Shown here piece after piece: positions 1 through 8,308 of a stretch of 64,000 bases of DNA. A model generated the notes under the pieces. That model saw only the letters and a program-made list of their open reading frames with translations, made no database searches and was not told where the DNA came from. Both the position numbers and the translations under genes were made by a program. Source of the DNA: Pseudomonas sp. stari2 (GTDB lineage Bacteria > Pseudomonadota > Gammaproteobacteria > Pseudomonadales > Pseudomonadaceae). The stretch lies in contig NZ_CP099760.1 of assembly GCF_040760005.1 (NCBI RefSeq), positions 5,646,501 through 5,710,500 of the forward strand, written 5' to 3'. Numbering within the stretch: position 1 is the stretch's first letter; the number at the start of each line of letters is the position of its first letter.

Positions 1-455
1 AGCTGTACTGCGGCAACGGCAACTTCACCCTGCCGCTGGCGACCCGCGTGCGCAAAGTGCTGGCCACCGAAATCAGCAAGACCTCGGTTAACGCTGCGTT
101 GAGCAACCTGGCCGAAAACGCTGTGGATAACGTTACTCTGGTGCGCCTGTCCGCCGAAGAGCTGACCGAAGCCCTGAACGAAGTTCGGCCGTTCCGTCGC
201 CTGCACGGTATCGACCTGAAAAGCTACGAGTTCGGCAGCGTGTTCGTCGACCCGCCACGGGCCGGCATGGACCCGGACACCTGCGAACTGACCCGTCGCT
301 TCGACAACATTCTGTACATCTCCTGCAACCCGGAGACCCTGGCAGCCAACATCGCCCAACTGCACGACACGCACCGCATAACCCGTTGCGCGTTGTTCGA
401 CCAGTTCCCGTGGACTCACCACATGGAGTCCGGCGTGTTGCTGACCCGGCGTTGA
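1..455 (+). CDS. trmA: tRNA (uracil-5-)-methyltransferase TrmA, C-terminal part
   Basis: SAM-dependent enzyme that makes 5-methyluridine at position 54 (T-loop) of tRNAs. The gene is cut by the window edge; the open frame begins at base 3, so only the catalytic C-terminal half is seen. It shows the SAM motif [11 protein letters not shown], the DPPRAGM motif, the catalytic cysteine in YISCNPETL, and the terminal [19 protein letters not shown] block carrying the general-base glutamate. These are the RlmC/TrmA/RlmD family hallmarks; the absence of Fe-S cysteines in the visible part and the short C-terminus fit TrmA best. A rho-independent terminator follows within 25 bases, so it ends its transcription unit. 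Confidence 0.93.
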   Translation, partial: LYCGNGNFTLPLATRVRKVLATEISKTSVNAALSNLAENAVDNVTLVRLSAEELTEALNEVRPFRRLHGIDLKSYEFGSVFVDPPRAGMDPDTCELTRRFDNILYISCNPETLAANIAQLHDTHRITRCALFDQFPWTHHMESGVLLTRR

Positions 456-475
456 TCGCAGGTGCCAGATACGAG

Positions 476-502
476 AAAGCCGTCCTCATCGACGGCTTTT
501 TT
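476..502 (+). terminator. rho-independent terminator after trmA
   Basis: Inverted repeat AAAGCCGTC / GACGGCTTT around a 4-5 base loop, followed by a run of T. It lies 20 bases past the trmA stop and just before the convergent DUF2442 gene. Confidence 0.85.
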
Positions 503-510
503 GTACCTGC

Positions 511-957
511 TCACGGCACGGGATCGATCTTGCTCGGGCGCCCGCCCTTCCTGCCGTTGGCCCGTGCGGCTTCAGCTTTCGCGGTGCTGCTCTGGCGGCC
601 ATTACGGGAGGCGATCACCGAGGCGGCCATGGCCATCAATGGCTGACTGGCGGAGATCATGCCGGCGATGGAAACCTGCAGGTCCTTGCCGTCGTGGCAA
701 AGGGCGGTGCCGGCGAAGCCCACACTCAACCCGCTGAAGTCTTCGGGTTCGAAATCATCGAATTCACGGTAGAGATTCACTGGCAGCAGCACGCCACTGT
801 CGTCCTCGAAGCGAATCACCAGACATGGTTTCTGAAAGGCTACCGACACGGCTTGCAGGCTGCTGCGACGGCGCAGTCCTCCCCGCTCAACAGCCTCATC
901 GAGACGCTTTTCCGTTACCGGTCGATCAGCATGCAAACCGGCTTTTACTGTTTTCAT
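511..957 (-). CDS. DUF2442-family protein with basic C-terminal tail
   Basis: A 148-residue protein. Residues about 40-100 carry a DUF2442-like core: a short acidic stretch (FDDFEPEDFSGL) followed by GFAGTALCHDGKDLQVSIAGMI. The C-terminal 25 residues are Ala/Arg/Lys rich and end in NGRKGGRPSK, which resembles an AT-hook, so DNA binding is possible. Its ATG overlaps the stop of the upstream DUF4160 gene by four bases (ATGA), so the two are translationally coupled. DUF2442 and DUF4160 genes are commonly found as a pair; no function is established from this sequence. The layout resembles a toxin-antitoxin unit with this protein as the likelier antitoxin; that is inference. Confidence 0.7.
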   Translation of the reverse strand: MKTVKAGLHADRPVTEKRLDEAVERGGLRRRSSLQAVSVAFQKPCLVIRFEDDSGVLLPVNLYREFDDFEPEDFSGLSVGFAGTALCHDGKDLQVSIAGMISASQPLMAMAASVIASRNGRQSSTAKAEAARANGRKGGRPSKIDPVP

Positions 958-1382
958 AGTTCGATCTCCACACCTTCCTGAGCACCAACCAGGGCCAGCA
1001 GGGTTTTGTTTTCTTCTGGTTCGTAATACGCCGACCCGATCCTGAAGGTCTCACCGGTCACTTCACGCATGACGGCCACTTCGTTCGAGTCCCCGTCCCA
1101 CCATTGGTTATCGAGACAGGCAGTCTGTAGACGAGTCCACCAGATTCGACGGGCCCGCCGCAGATGATTCGTTTCACGCAGCGATTGGCGCAGCCCCTCA
1201 AGCACTGCAATCGGTGGCTGACCCGACAGGGGCACCACATCCCATAACTCCACGCCGTTGTGCCAGAAGCTGAATTTGAAGCGGGCACTCCATACACCTG
1301 AATCTACGTGCGCATGGGGCGGACAATGTTCGTCTCGCAACATGATCACCACTGACAATCCCTTGTAACTGCACACTTTCAT
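954..1382 (-). CDS. DUF4160-family protein
   Basis: A 142-residue protein whose N-terminus has the DUF4160 signature: a hydrophobic strand (LSVVIMLRDE) followed by HCPPHAHVD, the usual xxPPHxHv block. The rest is divergent and longer than the typical 80-90 residues, rich in Trp and Arg (RRARRIWWTRLQ), then an acidic C-terminus. It is the first gene of a two-gene unit with the DUF2442 gene (ATGA overlap). The 205 bases upstream are AT-richer than the neighbours, consistent with acquisition between trmA and the quinate cluster. Function unknown; a toxin-like role is only inferred from the gene arrangement. Confidence 0.65.
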   Translation of the reverse strand: MKVCSYKGLSVVIMLRDEHCPPHAHVDSGVWSARFKFSFWHNGVELWDVVPLSGQPPIAVLEGLRQSLRETNHLRRARRIWWTRLQTACLDNQWWDGDSNEVAVMREVTGETFRIGSAYYEPEENKTLLALVGAQEGVEIEL

Positions 1383-1586
1383 GCCAACCCATCCATTAGG
1401 TTAAAGAATTCGTAAACTGCCATTCCCTGACAATTCCGACCATCGGCATTGCTGCCCTCCAGTGATCATTACGTTTTCGAGCCTAGTGCGGGTTTCAGGA
1501 AAGCCTCGCGCAAAATGGTAAGCAGTTCTTTCGCAGCGACCGCGCATTTGCTACATACGAAGACTCATTCCCCGGTGTAATCAATC

Positions 1587-2498
1587 ATGCAGCGACACTT
1601 CGACGACCTTCAGCTGGGCAGCATCGAGTTGTTTTGTCTGGCCGCCGAGTGCGGCAGTTTCACCGCTGCGGCGCAGGCGGCTTCGGTGACGCCGGCGGCG
1701 GTGAGTCGCTCGGTTTCGCGCATGGAGGAACGCTTGGGCGTGCGGTTGTTCGCGCGCACGACCCGCAGTGTGAAATTGACCGAGAGCGGCCGACGCTATT
1801 ACGAAGAATGCCGTCAGGCACTGGCGCAACTGGTCGAGGCACAACGGGAAGTCATGGGCCAGCAGCAGGAACCGTCCGGCACCCTGCGGATCAGTATTCC
1901 TACAACCTACGCCCATCATCGGATCCTGCCGCTGCTGCCTGCCTTTCGTGCGCGCTTCCCGCAGGTGAAGGTCGACATGCACATCAGCAATCGCAACATC
2001 GACTTCGTCGGCGAGGGTTACGACATGGCGATCCGTGTGCGAGTGATTCCAGACTCAGGCCTGATCGCCCGCCATCTGGAAGACGCGGCGCTGGTGATGG
2101 TCGCCAGCCCCGACTACCTGAAACGTGCTGGCACGCCGCAGACACTCGAAGACCTCGAACAGCACGAATGCATCCAGTACGAACTGCCCAGCAGCGGACG
2201 GCGGATCACCTGGCTGTTTTACGAAGAGGACGCGCCACGGGAAATCCTCGCCGAGGGCAATTTCTGTTGTTCCGATGACGTGCTGGGCGGCGTGACCCTG
2301 GCCAGACACGGCGCCGGATTGTTCCAGACCTATCGCTTCATCGTCGAAAAAGAACTGGCCGACGGGTCGCTGATAGAAGTGCTCAAACCCTACAGCGGAC
2401 GCTCGCGACCGTTCACGTTGCTGTACCCGCAGAATCGCCACATGCCGCTGCGTGTCAGGGCTTTCATCGATTTTCTGGTGGAGCAATTGCCGAATTGA
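1587..2498 (+). CDS. LysR-family transcriptional regulator
   Basis: A 303-residue LysR-type regulator. The N-terminal winged helix-turn-helix is clear at residues about 12-70 (FCLAAECGSFTAAAQAASVT, then PAAVSRSVSRMEERLGVRLF). The co-inducer-binding domain begins near residue 95 (GTLRISIPTTYAHHRILPLL). It ends 140 bases before the dehydroquinase gene on the same strand, so it may regulate the quinate genes, although a TetR regulator is also encoded in the cluster. The ribosome site before the ATG is weak. Ligand unknown. Confidence 0.85.
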   Translation: MQRHFDDLQLGSIELFCLAAECGSFTAAAQAASVTPAAVSRSVSRMEERLGVRLFARTTRSVKLTESGRRYYEECRQALAQLVEAQREVMGQQQEPSGTLRISIPTTYAHHRILPLLPAFRARFPQVKVDMHISNRNIDFVGEGYDMAIRVRVIPDSGLIARHLEDAALVMVASPDYLKRAGTPQTLEDLEQHECIQYELPSSGRRITWLFYEEDAPREILAEGNFCCSDDVLGGVTLARHGAGLFQTYRFIVEKELADGSLIEVLKPYSGRSRPFTLLYPQNRHMPLRVRAFIDFLVEQLPN

Positions 2499-2552
2499 GT
2501 TTCGCCAGTGTGCGATCACCGCACACAAAACAGGACTGTCGATGCAGAGCCA

Positions 2553-2580
2553 TTGCTTAAAGTAACCAGCTAGTACAATT
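2553..2580 (+). promoter_or_regulatory. candidate sigma-70 promoter of the aroQ-dehydrogenase operon
   Basis: TTGCTT (2553-2558) and TACAAT (2575-2580) are separated by 16 bases, a reasonable vegetative promoter 58 bases before the aroQ ATG. The spacer and -10 are occupied by the repeated element at 2560-2583, so a bound repressor would block polymerase. Confidence 0.45.
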
Positions 2581-2583
2581 TAA
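2560..2583 (+). promoter_or_regulatory. candidate TetR operator, copy 1 (aroQ side)
   Basis: A 24-base element matching the element at 6746-6769 (minus strand) at 20 of 24 positions. The shared core is AAsTAACCrGsTAGTACA followed by rTTTAA. The centre (TAACC/GGTTA-like arms flanked by ACT/AGT) is roughly dyad-symmetric as for TetR-family operators. Both copies read toward the gene they precede. Confidence 0.5.
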
Positions 2584-2638
2584 CTCCACAGGTCGAAACC
2601 CTCGACCCAAGCCAAAAACAATAAGTGGAGTTTGCCCC

Positions 2639-3079
2639 ATGCCCCCTATCGTTCTGGTGCTCAACGGCCCGAACCTGAACCTTCTCGGCACCCGTGAACC
2701 GGCGACCTACGGTCACGAAACCCTGGCCGACATCTCTGCCCTGTGCGGTCGCGCTGCCGAAGAATTCGGCTTGGCCGTTGAGTTTCGCCAGACCAACCAC
2801 GAAGGCGAACTGCTCGACTGGATTCACGGCGCCCGTCAGCGCTGCGCCGGCATCGTCATCAATCCGGCCGCCTGGACTCACACTTCGGTCGCGATCCGCG
2901 ACGCCCTGATCGCCAGCGAACTGCCGGTGATCGAAGTGCACCTGTCCAACGTTCACGCCCGCGAGCCGTTCCGTCATCACTCGTTCGTCTCGGCCATCGC
3001 CACGGCAGTGATGTGCGGCTTCGGCAGCCACGGCTATCGCCTGGCCCTGGAACATTTCAGCCAGCGGCTGAAGGGGTGA
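2639..3079 (+). CDS. aroQ: type II 3-dehydroquinate dehydratase
   Basis: Interconverts 3-dehydroquinate and 3-dehydroshikimate. At 146 residues it has the normal length of the dodecameric type II enzyme. Visible hallmarks are the N-terminal [20 protein letters not shown] with the catalytic tyrosine, the [16 protein letters not shown] segment and the [14 protein letters not shown] block with the catalytic histidine. A good ribosome site (AAGTGGAG) precedes the ATG. It is five bases from the dehydrogenase gene. The neighbourhood of quinate genes implies a catabolic paralogue (often called aroQ2) rather than the biosynthetic copy. Confidence 0.93.
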   Translation: MPPIVLVLNGPNLNLLGTREPATYGHETLADISALCGRAAEEFGLAVEFRQTNHEGELLDWIHGARQRCAGIVINPAAWTHTSVAIRDALIASELPVIEVHLSNVHAREPFRHHSFVSAIATAVMCGFGSHGYRLALEHFSQRLKG

Positions 3080-3084
3080 TCCGC

Positions 3085-3939
3085 ATGAATCGCAACAACG
3101 TGATACTCGCAGGACTGATCGGCGCTGGCATCCAGGCCTCCCGCACCCCGGCCCTGCATGAGCATGAGGGCGACGAACAGGGCCTGCGTTACTTGTACCG
3201 GCTGATCGATCTCGATCAACTGCAACTGGACAGCAACGCCCTGCCCGACCTGCTGCTGGCCGCCGAGCGGATGAACTACACCGGGCTGAACATCACCTTC
3301 CCTTGCAAGCAGGCAATCATCCCGCTGCTCGATGAATTGTCCCCGGAAGCCCGAGGCATCGGTGCCGTGAACACGGTGGTGCTGAAGGACGGCAAACGCG
3401 TCGGCCACAACACCGATTGCCTGGGTTTCGCCGAAGGTTTTCGTCGCGGCCTGCCAGACGTCGCCCGCGAACGTGTAGTCCAGATGGGCGCTGGTGGCGC
3501 AGGCGCGGCAGTGGCCCACGCCTTGTTGAGCGAAGGCGTACAGCAACTGAGCATTTTTGATGTGGACGTGGAGCGCGCCGAATGTCTGGCCGACAACCTC
3601 AACCAGCATTTTGGTGCCGGTCGGGCGGTTGCCGGGCATGATCTGGCGAGCACGTTGAGTCAGGCCGACGGCCTGGTAAACACCACGCCGATGGGCATGG
3701 CCAAATTACCCGGCATGCCCGTGCCGGCGGCATTGCTGCGGCCCGAGTTGTGGGTGGCGGAGATCGTGTATTTCCCGCTGGAAACCGAACTGCTGCGCAA
3801 CGCCCGCGCCCTGGGTTGCCGAACCCTGGATGGTGGCAACATGGCGGTGTTTCAGGCAGTGAAGGCGTTTGAACTGTTCAGCGGTGTGGCGCCGGATGCG
3901 CAACGAATGCTGGCGCATTTTCAAAGCATGAATGGATAA
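3085..3939 (+). CDS. quinate/shikimate dehydrogenase (AroE family, NAD-type)
   Basis: Oxidises shikimate and/or quinate to the 3-dehydro compounds. The ATG at 3085 (GGTGATCCGC before it) gives 284 residues; an upstream in-frame start would overlap aroQ. Substrate-binding features include LNITFPCKQ in place of the usual N-V-T-x-P-x-K and NTDCLGF. The dinucleotide fold GAGGAGAAVAHALL is followed by LSIFDVDVERA: an Asp at the end of the second beta strand, where biosynthetic NADPH-dependent AroE has Asn-Arg-Thr. This supports an NAD+-dependent catabolic enzyme like corynebacterial quinate/shikimate dehydrogenase. Many genomes annotate it simply as aroE. Confidence 0.85.
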   Translation: MNRNNVILAGLIGAGIQASRTPALHEHEGDEQGLRYLYRLIDLDQLQLDSNALPDLLLAAERMNYTGLNITFPCKQAIIPLLDELSPEARGIGAVNTVVLKDGKRVGHNTDCLGFAEGFRRGLPDVARERVVQMGAGGAGAAVAHALLSEGVQQLSIFDVDVERAECLADNLNQHFGAGRAVAGHDLASTLSQADGLVNTTPMGMAKLPGMPVPAALLRPELWVAEIVYFPLETELLRNARALGCRTLDGGNMAVFQAVKAFELFSGVAPDAQRMLAHFQSMNG

Positions 3940-3945
3940 AACCGT

Positions 3946-3964
3946 GAGGGGGCGACGCCCCCTC
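3946..3964. terminator. hairpin between convergent genes
   Basis: Perfect 8-base stem GAGGGGGC / GCCCCCTC with a three-base loop, between the converging dehydrogenase and TetR genes. It has no T tract, so it is a weak or bidirectional terminator candidate. Confidence 0.5.
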
Positions 3965-3972
3965 GATACCGA

Positions 3973-4650
3973 TCAGGCCTGCAGGTAACGCAGCACCGAT
4001 TCGCAAATCATTTCGCGATGACGCTGCTTGATGGTCTCGTCCGGCAGGTCGATCTGAAAGATCTCACCGAACGTGTGGCGGTTCGATACGCGATAGAAGC
4101 AGAACGAACTGATCAGCAGATGCACATCCAGCGCGTCGAGCCCGGCGCGGAACACACCTTCAGCGGCGCCGCGCGCCAGGATCTCGCCCAGCGAATCGAG
4201 GATCGTGTTGTTCATCGCCTTGATCGCATCGGAACGCTTCACGTACTCGGCGTTGTGGATGTTTTCGATGCAGACGATGCGCACGAAATCGACGTTGCGG
4301 TCGTGGTGATCGAAGGTGAATTCCACCAAGCGCCGGATCGCCTCCACCGGCGGCAGCTCGGCCAGATGCAAACGGTTTTCAGTGCTGCGGATATCGCCGT
4401 AGAGCTTCTCCAGCACCTCGACATACAACTGCTCCTTGCTGCCGAAGTAGTAATAGATCATGCGTTTGGAGGTGTGGATGCGCTCGGCGATCGCGTCCAC
4501 GCGAGCACCGGACAGCCCCTGCTGGACGAACTCGACGATCGCCTCCTGCAGGATGTTCTCGCGGGTTTTTTCCGGGTTGTTCTTGCGACTCTTGCGCGGC
4601 TCTACCGCTGATGAAACGGGGGCTGCGGAAAGTTCTGAAGTCATTGTCAT
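3973..4650 (-). CDS. TetR-family transcriptional regulator of the quinate cluster
   Basis: A 225-residue TetR/AcrR regulator. After a basic N-terminal tail (RKSRKNNPEKTREN), the helix-turn-helix lies at residues about 45-65 (LSGARVDAIAERIHTSKRMI, then YYYFGSKEQLY). The C-terminal ligand domain is intact. It is encoded between the dehydrogenase and quiC1, the same place as a TetR gene in the P. aeruginosa cluster. Likely regulator of the quinate genes through the repeated 24-base element at 2560 and 6746; that link is inference. Confidence 0.85.
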   Translation of the reverse strand: MTMTSELSAAPVSSAVEPRKSRKNNPEKTRENILQEAIVEFVQQGLSGARVDAIAERIHTSKRMIYYYFGSKEQLYVEVLEKLYGDIRSTENRLHLAELPPVEAIRRLVEFTFDHHDRNVDFVRIVCIENIHNAEYVKRSDAIKAMNNTILDSLGEILARGAAEGVFRAGLDALDVHLLISSFCFYRVSNRHTFGEIFQIDLPDETIKQRHREMICESVLRYLQA

Positions 4651-4752
4651 TGCGGGCTCACGGCCATCACTGCACAGGCTGGCGATTATGGGCCGCGCAG
4701 CACAGTGAAGGAAGCCGCGCGACCCGGGTTTAATCCCGCGTTTACGAATTTC

Positions 4753-6654
4753 CTACAACTTCGCCTGGCGAACTGCGCCACTGCGTGATTTGGCCATCGC
4801 CGCCAACCGCACCGCAACGTTGGCCGCGCCGTAACCGGCATAACCGTTCTTGCGCTGGATGATCTCGAAGAAGAAGCGCCCTTCGAACGGCTCGGTATAG
4901 ACGTGAAACAACTCGCCGCCCTGAGCGTCGCGGTCATACAGCACGTTGTAGTACGCCAGCTCGCTGAGGAATTCGTCATCGAAATCGAAACGCGCCGCGA
5001 GGTCGTCGTAATAGTTCAGCGGGATGTCCAGCAGCGGCACCCCCGCCTCTTTCGCCCGGCTGACTTCGGCGAAGATATCGTCGCAATCAAAGGCGATGTG
5101 ATGCACCCCGGAGCCGCGATAACTCGACAGCGCGTGTGAGATCGCAGTGTTGCGGTTCTCGGAAATGTTCAGCGGCAGACGGATCGAACTGTCGCGGCTG
5201 CGCAGCGCGCGACTCTTCACCAGCCCGTACGGATCCGGCAGCACCACTTCGTCATCGGCCTCGAAATCCAGCAGGCTCTTGTAGAACAGCACCCAACTGT
5301 CGAGGCTGTCTGCAGGAAGCGCCATGGCCATGTGATCGATGCGCTTGAGGCCGCCGCGCGCCACTGCATCCGGCAGCAGGTTGAAGTCGGTGCCGTAGAC
5401 ATCCGCCTCCTGATCCACCAGATAAATCAGGCTGCCGTCCGGCGCACGCACCGCCGCCAGTTCCAGCTCGTTGGGGCCGACCAGTCCGCGATACGGCTGA
5501 CCTTTATAAGCGACAGCACGGGCCAGCGCACTGGCGCTATCCTTGACCCGCACGGCAGTGGCGCACAGCGAAGGGCCGTGAGCCTCGAAAAAGCTGTGGC
5601 CGAACGAATAGGGTTCGGAGTTGAGGATCAGGTTGATATCGCCCTGACGCAACAGGCTGACGCTCTTGGAGCGATGCTGGCCGGCCTTGACGAAACCCAG
5701 CCGTTCCAGCCAGTTCGACAGCTTGGCGCCCAGGCTTTCATCTACGGCGAACTCAAGAAACTCGATGCCGTGGTATTCGCTGGCCTTCGGCGTTTCGAAG
5801 AGGATTTCGCGGTTATCCACAGGACGAATTTCCTGCTCCAGACGCTGGCGGGTTTTCTCCTCCAGGTACAGCAGCGAACGCAGACCGTCGGCCGCATTGG
5901 CCCGAGGCGGCGCGGCGCGGAAGCCGTCGTTGAAGATTTCCAGCGACAGCGGCCCGGTGTAGCCGCTCTGGATGATTGGCGCGAGGAAGCCCGGCAAATC
6001 GAATTCGCCCTGTCCCGGGAAGCAGCGGAAGTGCCGGCTCCACTCCAGCACGTCCATCGCCAGGATCGGCGCGTCGGCCATTTGCACGAAGAAAATCTTG
6101 TCGCCGGGAATCTCGGCAATCGCCCGCGGATCGCCCTTGAGCGACAGTGTGTGGAAGCTGTCGAGCAACACGCCGAGGGCCGGATGATCGGCCTGACGCA
6201 CGATGTCCCAGACCTGTTGATAAGTGTTCACGTGACGGCCCCAGGCCAGCGCTTCATAACCGATGCGCAGGCCACGGGCGCCGGCGCGCTCGGCCAGCAG
6301 ACGCAGGTCGTCGATGAGGATCTGTTGATCGCCGATACTGTCGGGGGAGGCATTGCTGCAGACCAGCACCAGGTCGGTGCCCAGTTCCTGCATCAGGTCG
6401 AACTTGCGCTCGGCCCGCTCCAGATTGCGCTCCAGACGATCGCGGCGGCAGCCTTCAAAATCGCGGAACGGCTGGAACAGGGTGATGGCGATTCCAAGGT
6501 CGGCGCACATCTGCCGGATTTCCCGGGGACTGCCGTCGTAATACAGAAGATCGTTCTCGAAAATCTCCACCCCGTCGAACCCGGCGGCGGCAATGGCTTC
6601 GAGTTTTTCCGGCAGGGTTCCGCTCAAGGAAACGGTGGCAATGGATCGCTGCAT
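4753..6654 (-). CDS. quiC1: 3-dehydroshikimate dehydratase QuiC1 (TIM barrel fused to HPPD-like VOC domain)
   Basis: Converts 3-dehydroshikimate to protocatechuate, the committing step from quinate/shikimate into the beta-ketoadipate pathway. A 633-residue two-domain protein. The N-terminal sugar-isomerase-type TIM barrel (about 1-275) shows the metal ligands Glu (YEALAW), Asp (LLDSFH), Gln (FVQMAD) and Glu (LSLEIFND). The C-terminal half is a vicinal-oxygen-chelate region like 4-hydroxyphenylpyruvate dioxygenase, with RIDHMAMALP, GVHHIAFDCDD and RFFFEIIQR holding the two His and one Glu. This fusion is known in pseudomonads. A ribosome site (GGGAG) precedes the ATG. It is divergent from the MFS gene. 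Confidence 0.92.
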   Translation of the reverse strand: MQRSIATVSLSGTLPEKLEAIAAAGFDGVEIFENDLLYYDGSPREIRQMCADLGIAITLFQPFRDFEGCRRDRLERNLERAERKFDLMQELGTDLVLVCSNASPDSIGDQQILIDDLRLLAERAGARGLRIGYEALAWGRHVNTYQQVWDIVRQADHPALGVLLDSFHTLSLKGDPRAIAEIPGDKIFFVQMADAPILAMDVLEWSRHFRCFPGQGEFDLPGFLAPIIQSGYTGPLSLEIFNDGFRAAPPRANAADGLRSLLYLEEKTRQRLEQEIRPVDNREILFETPKASEYHGIEFLEFAVDESLGAKLSNWLERLGFVKAGQHRSKSVSLLRQGDINLILNSEPYSFGHSFFEAHGPSLCATAVRVKDSASALARAVAYKGQPYRGLVGPNELELAAVRAPDGSLIYLVDQEADVYGTDFNLLPDAVARGGLKRIDHMAMALPADSLDSWVLFYKSLLDFEADDEVVLPDPYGLVKSRALRSRDSSIRLPLNISENRNTAISHALSSYRGSGVHHIAFDCDDIFAEVSRAKEAGVPLLDIPLNYYDDLAARFDFDDEFLSELAYYNVLYDRDAQGGELFHVYTEPFEGRFFFEIIQRKNGYAGYGAANVAVRLAAMAKSRSGAVRQAKL

Positions 6655-6745
6655 GTTTCAACTCCCGGTGGAGACGTCGGCTACGGAAATTGCGCCGCTT
6701 TTATAGAGTGAGCGAATTATTGGTCCCGGTTTTTCATTGAGCAAT

Positions 6746-6769
6746 TTAAACTGTACTACCCGGTTAGTT
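6746..6769 (-). promoter_or_regulatory. candidate TetR operator, copy 2 (quiC1/MFS intergenic)
   Basis: Minus-strand copy of the element at 2560-2583 (20 of 24 identical). On the plus strand, 6755-6768 reads ACTACCCGGTTAGT, matching its own reverse complement at 12 of 14 positions. It sits 91 bases before the quiC1 start and 159 before the MFS start, in the divergent promoter region. Confidence 0.5.
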
Positions 6770-6928
6770 TTGCGTGCGATTATCGAACACAATGCCGGTT
6801 TGGCGAATTGACGATTTTTCGCCCACTGCCCAACATCCGTCTCACCTTGAGTCCGGAACTGAACCACCGGTCGCAGCGTGCAAAAAAGAAAGCACACCAA
6901 ATAACAAATCCAAAAACGGGTGGAACAC

Positions 6929-8266
6929 ATGATTCCTTCACAGACTTCCCGCATGGCTCCGGCCATGAGCACTGCCACGGGTGGCATCGGCGACAAGATC
7001 CGCGGCGCCATGGCCGTCGGCAAGACCCGTTGGGGCATGCTGGCGCTGGTGTTTTTCGCCACCACCCTGAACTACATCGACCGCGCCGCCCTCGGCGTCA
7101 TGCAGCCGATCCTTGCCAAGGAAATGAGCTGGACGGCGATGGACTACGCCAACATCAACTTCTGGTTTCAGGTCGGCTACGCGATCGGCTTCGTGCTGCA
7201 AGGACGGCTGATCGACCGGGTCGGCGTCAAACGCGTGTTCTTCTGCGCGGTGCTGCTCTGGAGTCTGGCCACCGGCGCCCATGGTCTGGCAACCTCGGCG
7301 CTGGGCTTCATGGTCTGCCGGTTCATCCTCGGCCTGACCGAAGCGGCCAACTACCCGGCCTGCGTGAAGACCACGCGCCTGTGGTTCCCGGCCGGCGAGC
7401 GCGCCGTGGCCACCGGCATCTTCAACGCCGGCACCAACGTCGGCGCGATGTTCACCCCGATGCTGCTGCCGCTGATCCTTCACGTGTGGGGCTGGCAGGC
7501 CGCGTTCCTGTGCATGTCGGCACTGGGCGGGATCTGGCTGCTGTTCTGGGGCCTGAAGTATTTCAATCCGGAAGATCACCCGAGCGTGAAGCAGTCCGAG
7601 CTGGACTACATTCAGAAAGAAGTCGAACCGGAACAGGCCCGCGTGCCGTTCTCGCGAATCCTGCGCATGCGCGGCACCTGGGCCTTCGCCCTCGCCTACG
7701 CGCTGACCGCGCCGGTGTTCTGGTTCTACCTGTACTGGCTGCCGCCGTTTCTCAATCAGCAATACAACCTGGGCATCAACGTCACCCAGATGGGCATTCC
7801 GCTGATCATCATTTACGTCACTGCTGACTTCGGCAGCGTGGGTGGCGGGATTCTGTCTTCGTTCCTGATCGGTCGCGGCATGAACTCGATCAAGGCGCGG
7901 CTGCTGTCGATGTTCCTGTTCGCCTGCTGCATCATCGGCGTGGTCATGGCCGCCGGTTCCGCCAACCTGTGGATCGCAGTGGCCGCCATCTCCCTGGCCA
8001 TCGGCGCGCACCAGGCCTGGACCGCCAACATCTGGAGCCTGGTAATGGACTACACGCCCAAGCACATGATGAGCACGGTGTTCGGTTTCGGCGGCATGTG
8101 CGCGGCAATCGGCGGGATGTTCATGACCCAGATCGTCGGCCACATCCTGACCGTCACCAACAACAACTACACCGTGCTGTTCACCCTGATCCCGGCGATG
8201 TACTTCATTGCCCTGACGTGGATGTACTTCGTGGCACCGCGCAAGATTCCTACCGTCACTGAGTAA
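6929..8266 (+). CDS. MFS transporter, anion:cation symporter family (probable quinate/shikimate uptake)
   Basis: A polytopic inner-membrane transporter with about 12 hydrophobic segments. The signature NYIDRAALGVMQPILAKEM after the first helix and the RFILGLTEAANYPACVKTTR stretch are typical of the anion:cation symporter branch that imports organic acids and sugar acids. The start is placed at the ATG at 6929 because GGTGGA lies at good spacing; a GTG nine bases earlier is possible. Divergent from quiC1 and placed as in related quinate clusters, so quinate, shikimate or protocatechuate is the likely substrate. Confidence 0.85.
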   Translation: MIPSQTSRMAPAMSTATGGIGDKIRGAMAVGKTRWGMLALVFFATTLNYIDRAALGVMQPILAKEMSWTAMDYANINFWFQVGYAIGFVLQGRLIDRVGVKRVFFCAVLLWSLATGAHGLATSALGFMVCRFILGLTEAANYPACVKTTRLWFPAGERAVATGIFNAGTNVGAMFTPMLLPLILHVWGWQAAFLCMSALGGIWLLFWGLKYFNPEDHPSVKQSELDYIQKEVEPEQARVPFSRILRMRGTWAFALAYALTAPVFWFYLYWLPPFLNQQYNLGINVTQMGIPLIIIYVTADFGSVGGGILSSFLIGRGMNSIKARLLSMFLFACCIIGVVMAAGSANLWIAVAAISLAIGAHQAWTANIWSLVMDYTPKHMMSTVFGFGGMCAAIGGMFMTQIVGHILTVTNNNYTVLFTLIPAMYFIALTWMYFVAPRKIPTVTE

Positions 8267-8280
8267 CCCTCCTGCACCGG

Positions 8281-8300
8281 CCGGCCTGATTTCAGGCCGG
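8281..8300. terminator. hairpin between convergent genes
   Basis: Perfect 9-base inverted repeat CCGGCCTGA / TCAGGCCGG directly after the MFS stop and before the converging EamA gene. No strong T tract. Confidence 0.5.
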
Positions 8301-8308
8301 TCACGTCT

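Noticed and set aside
5813..5821. Isolated DnaA box inside quiC1 (and another at 122-130 in trmA)
   Set aside because: Single sites within coding sequence are likely chance or codon-driven.
6938..8143. 401-codon open frame opposite the MFS transporter gene
   Set aside because: Composition (His, Gln, Arg, Gly, no hydrophobic core) is that of an antisense shadow; the transporter frame explains the region fully.
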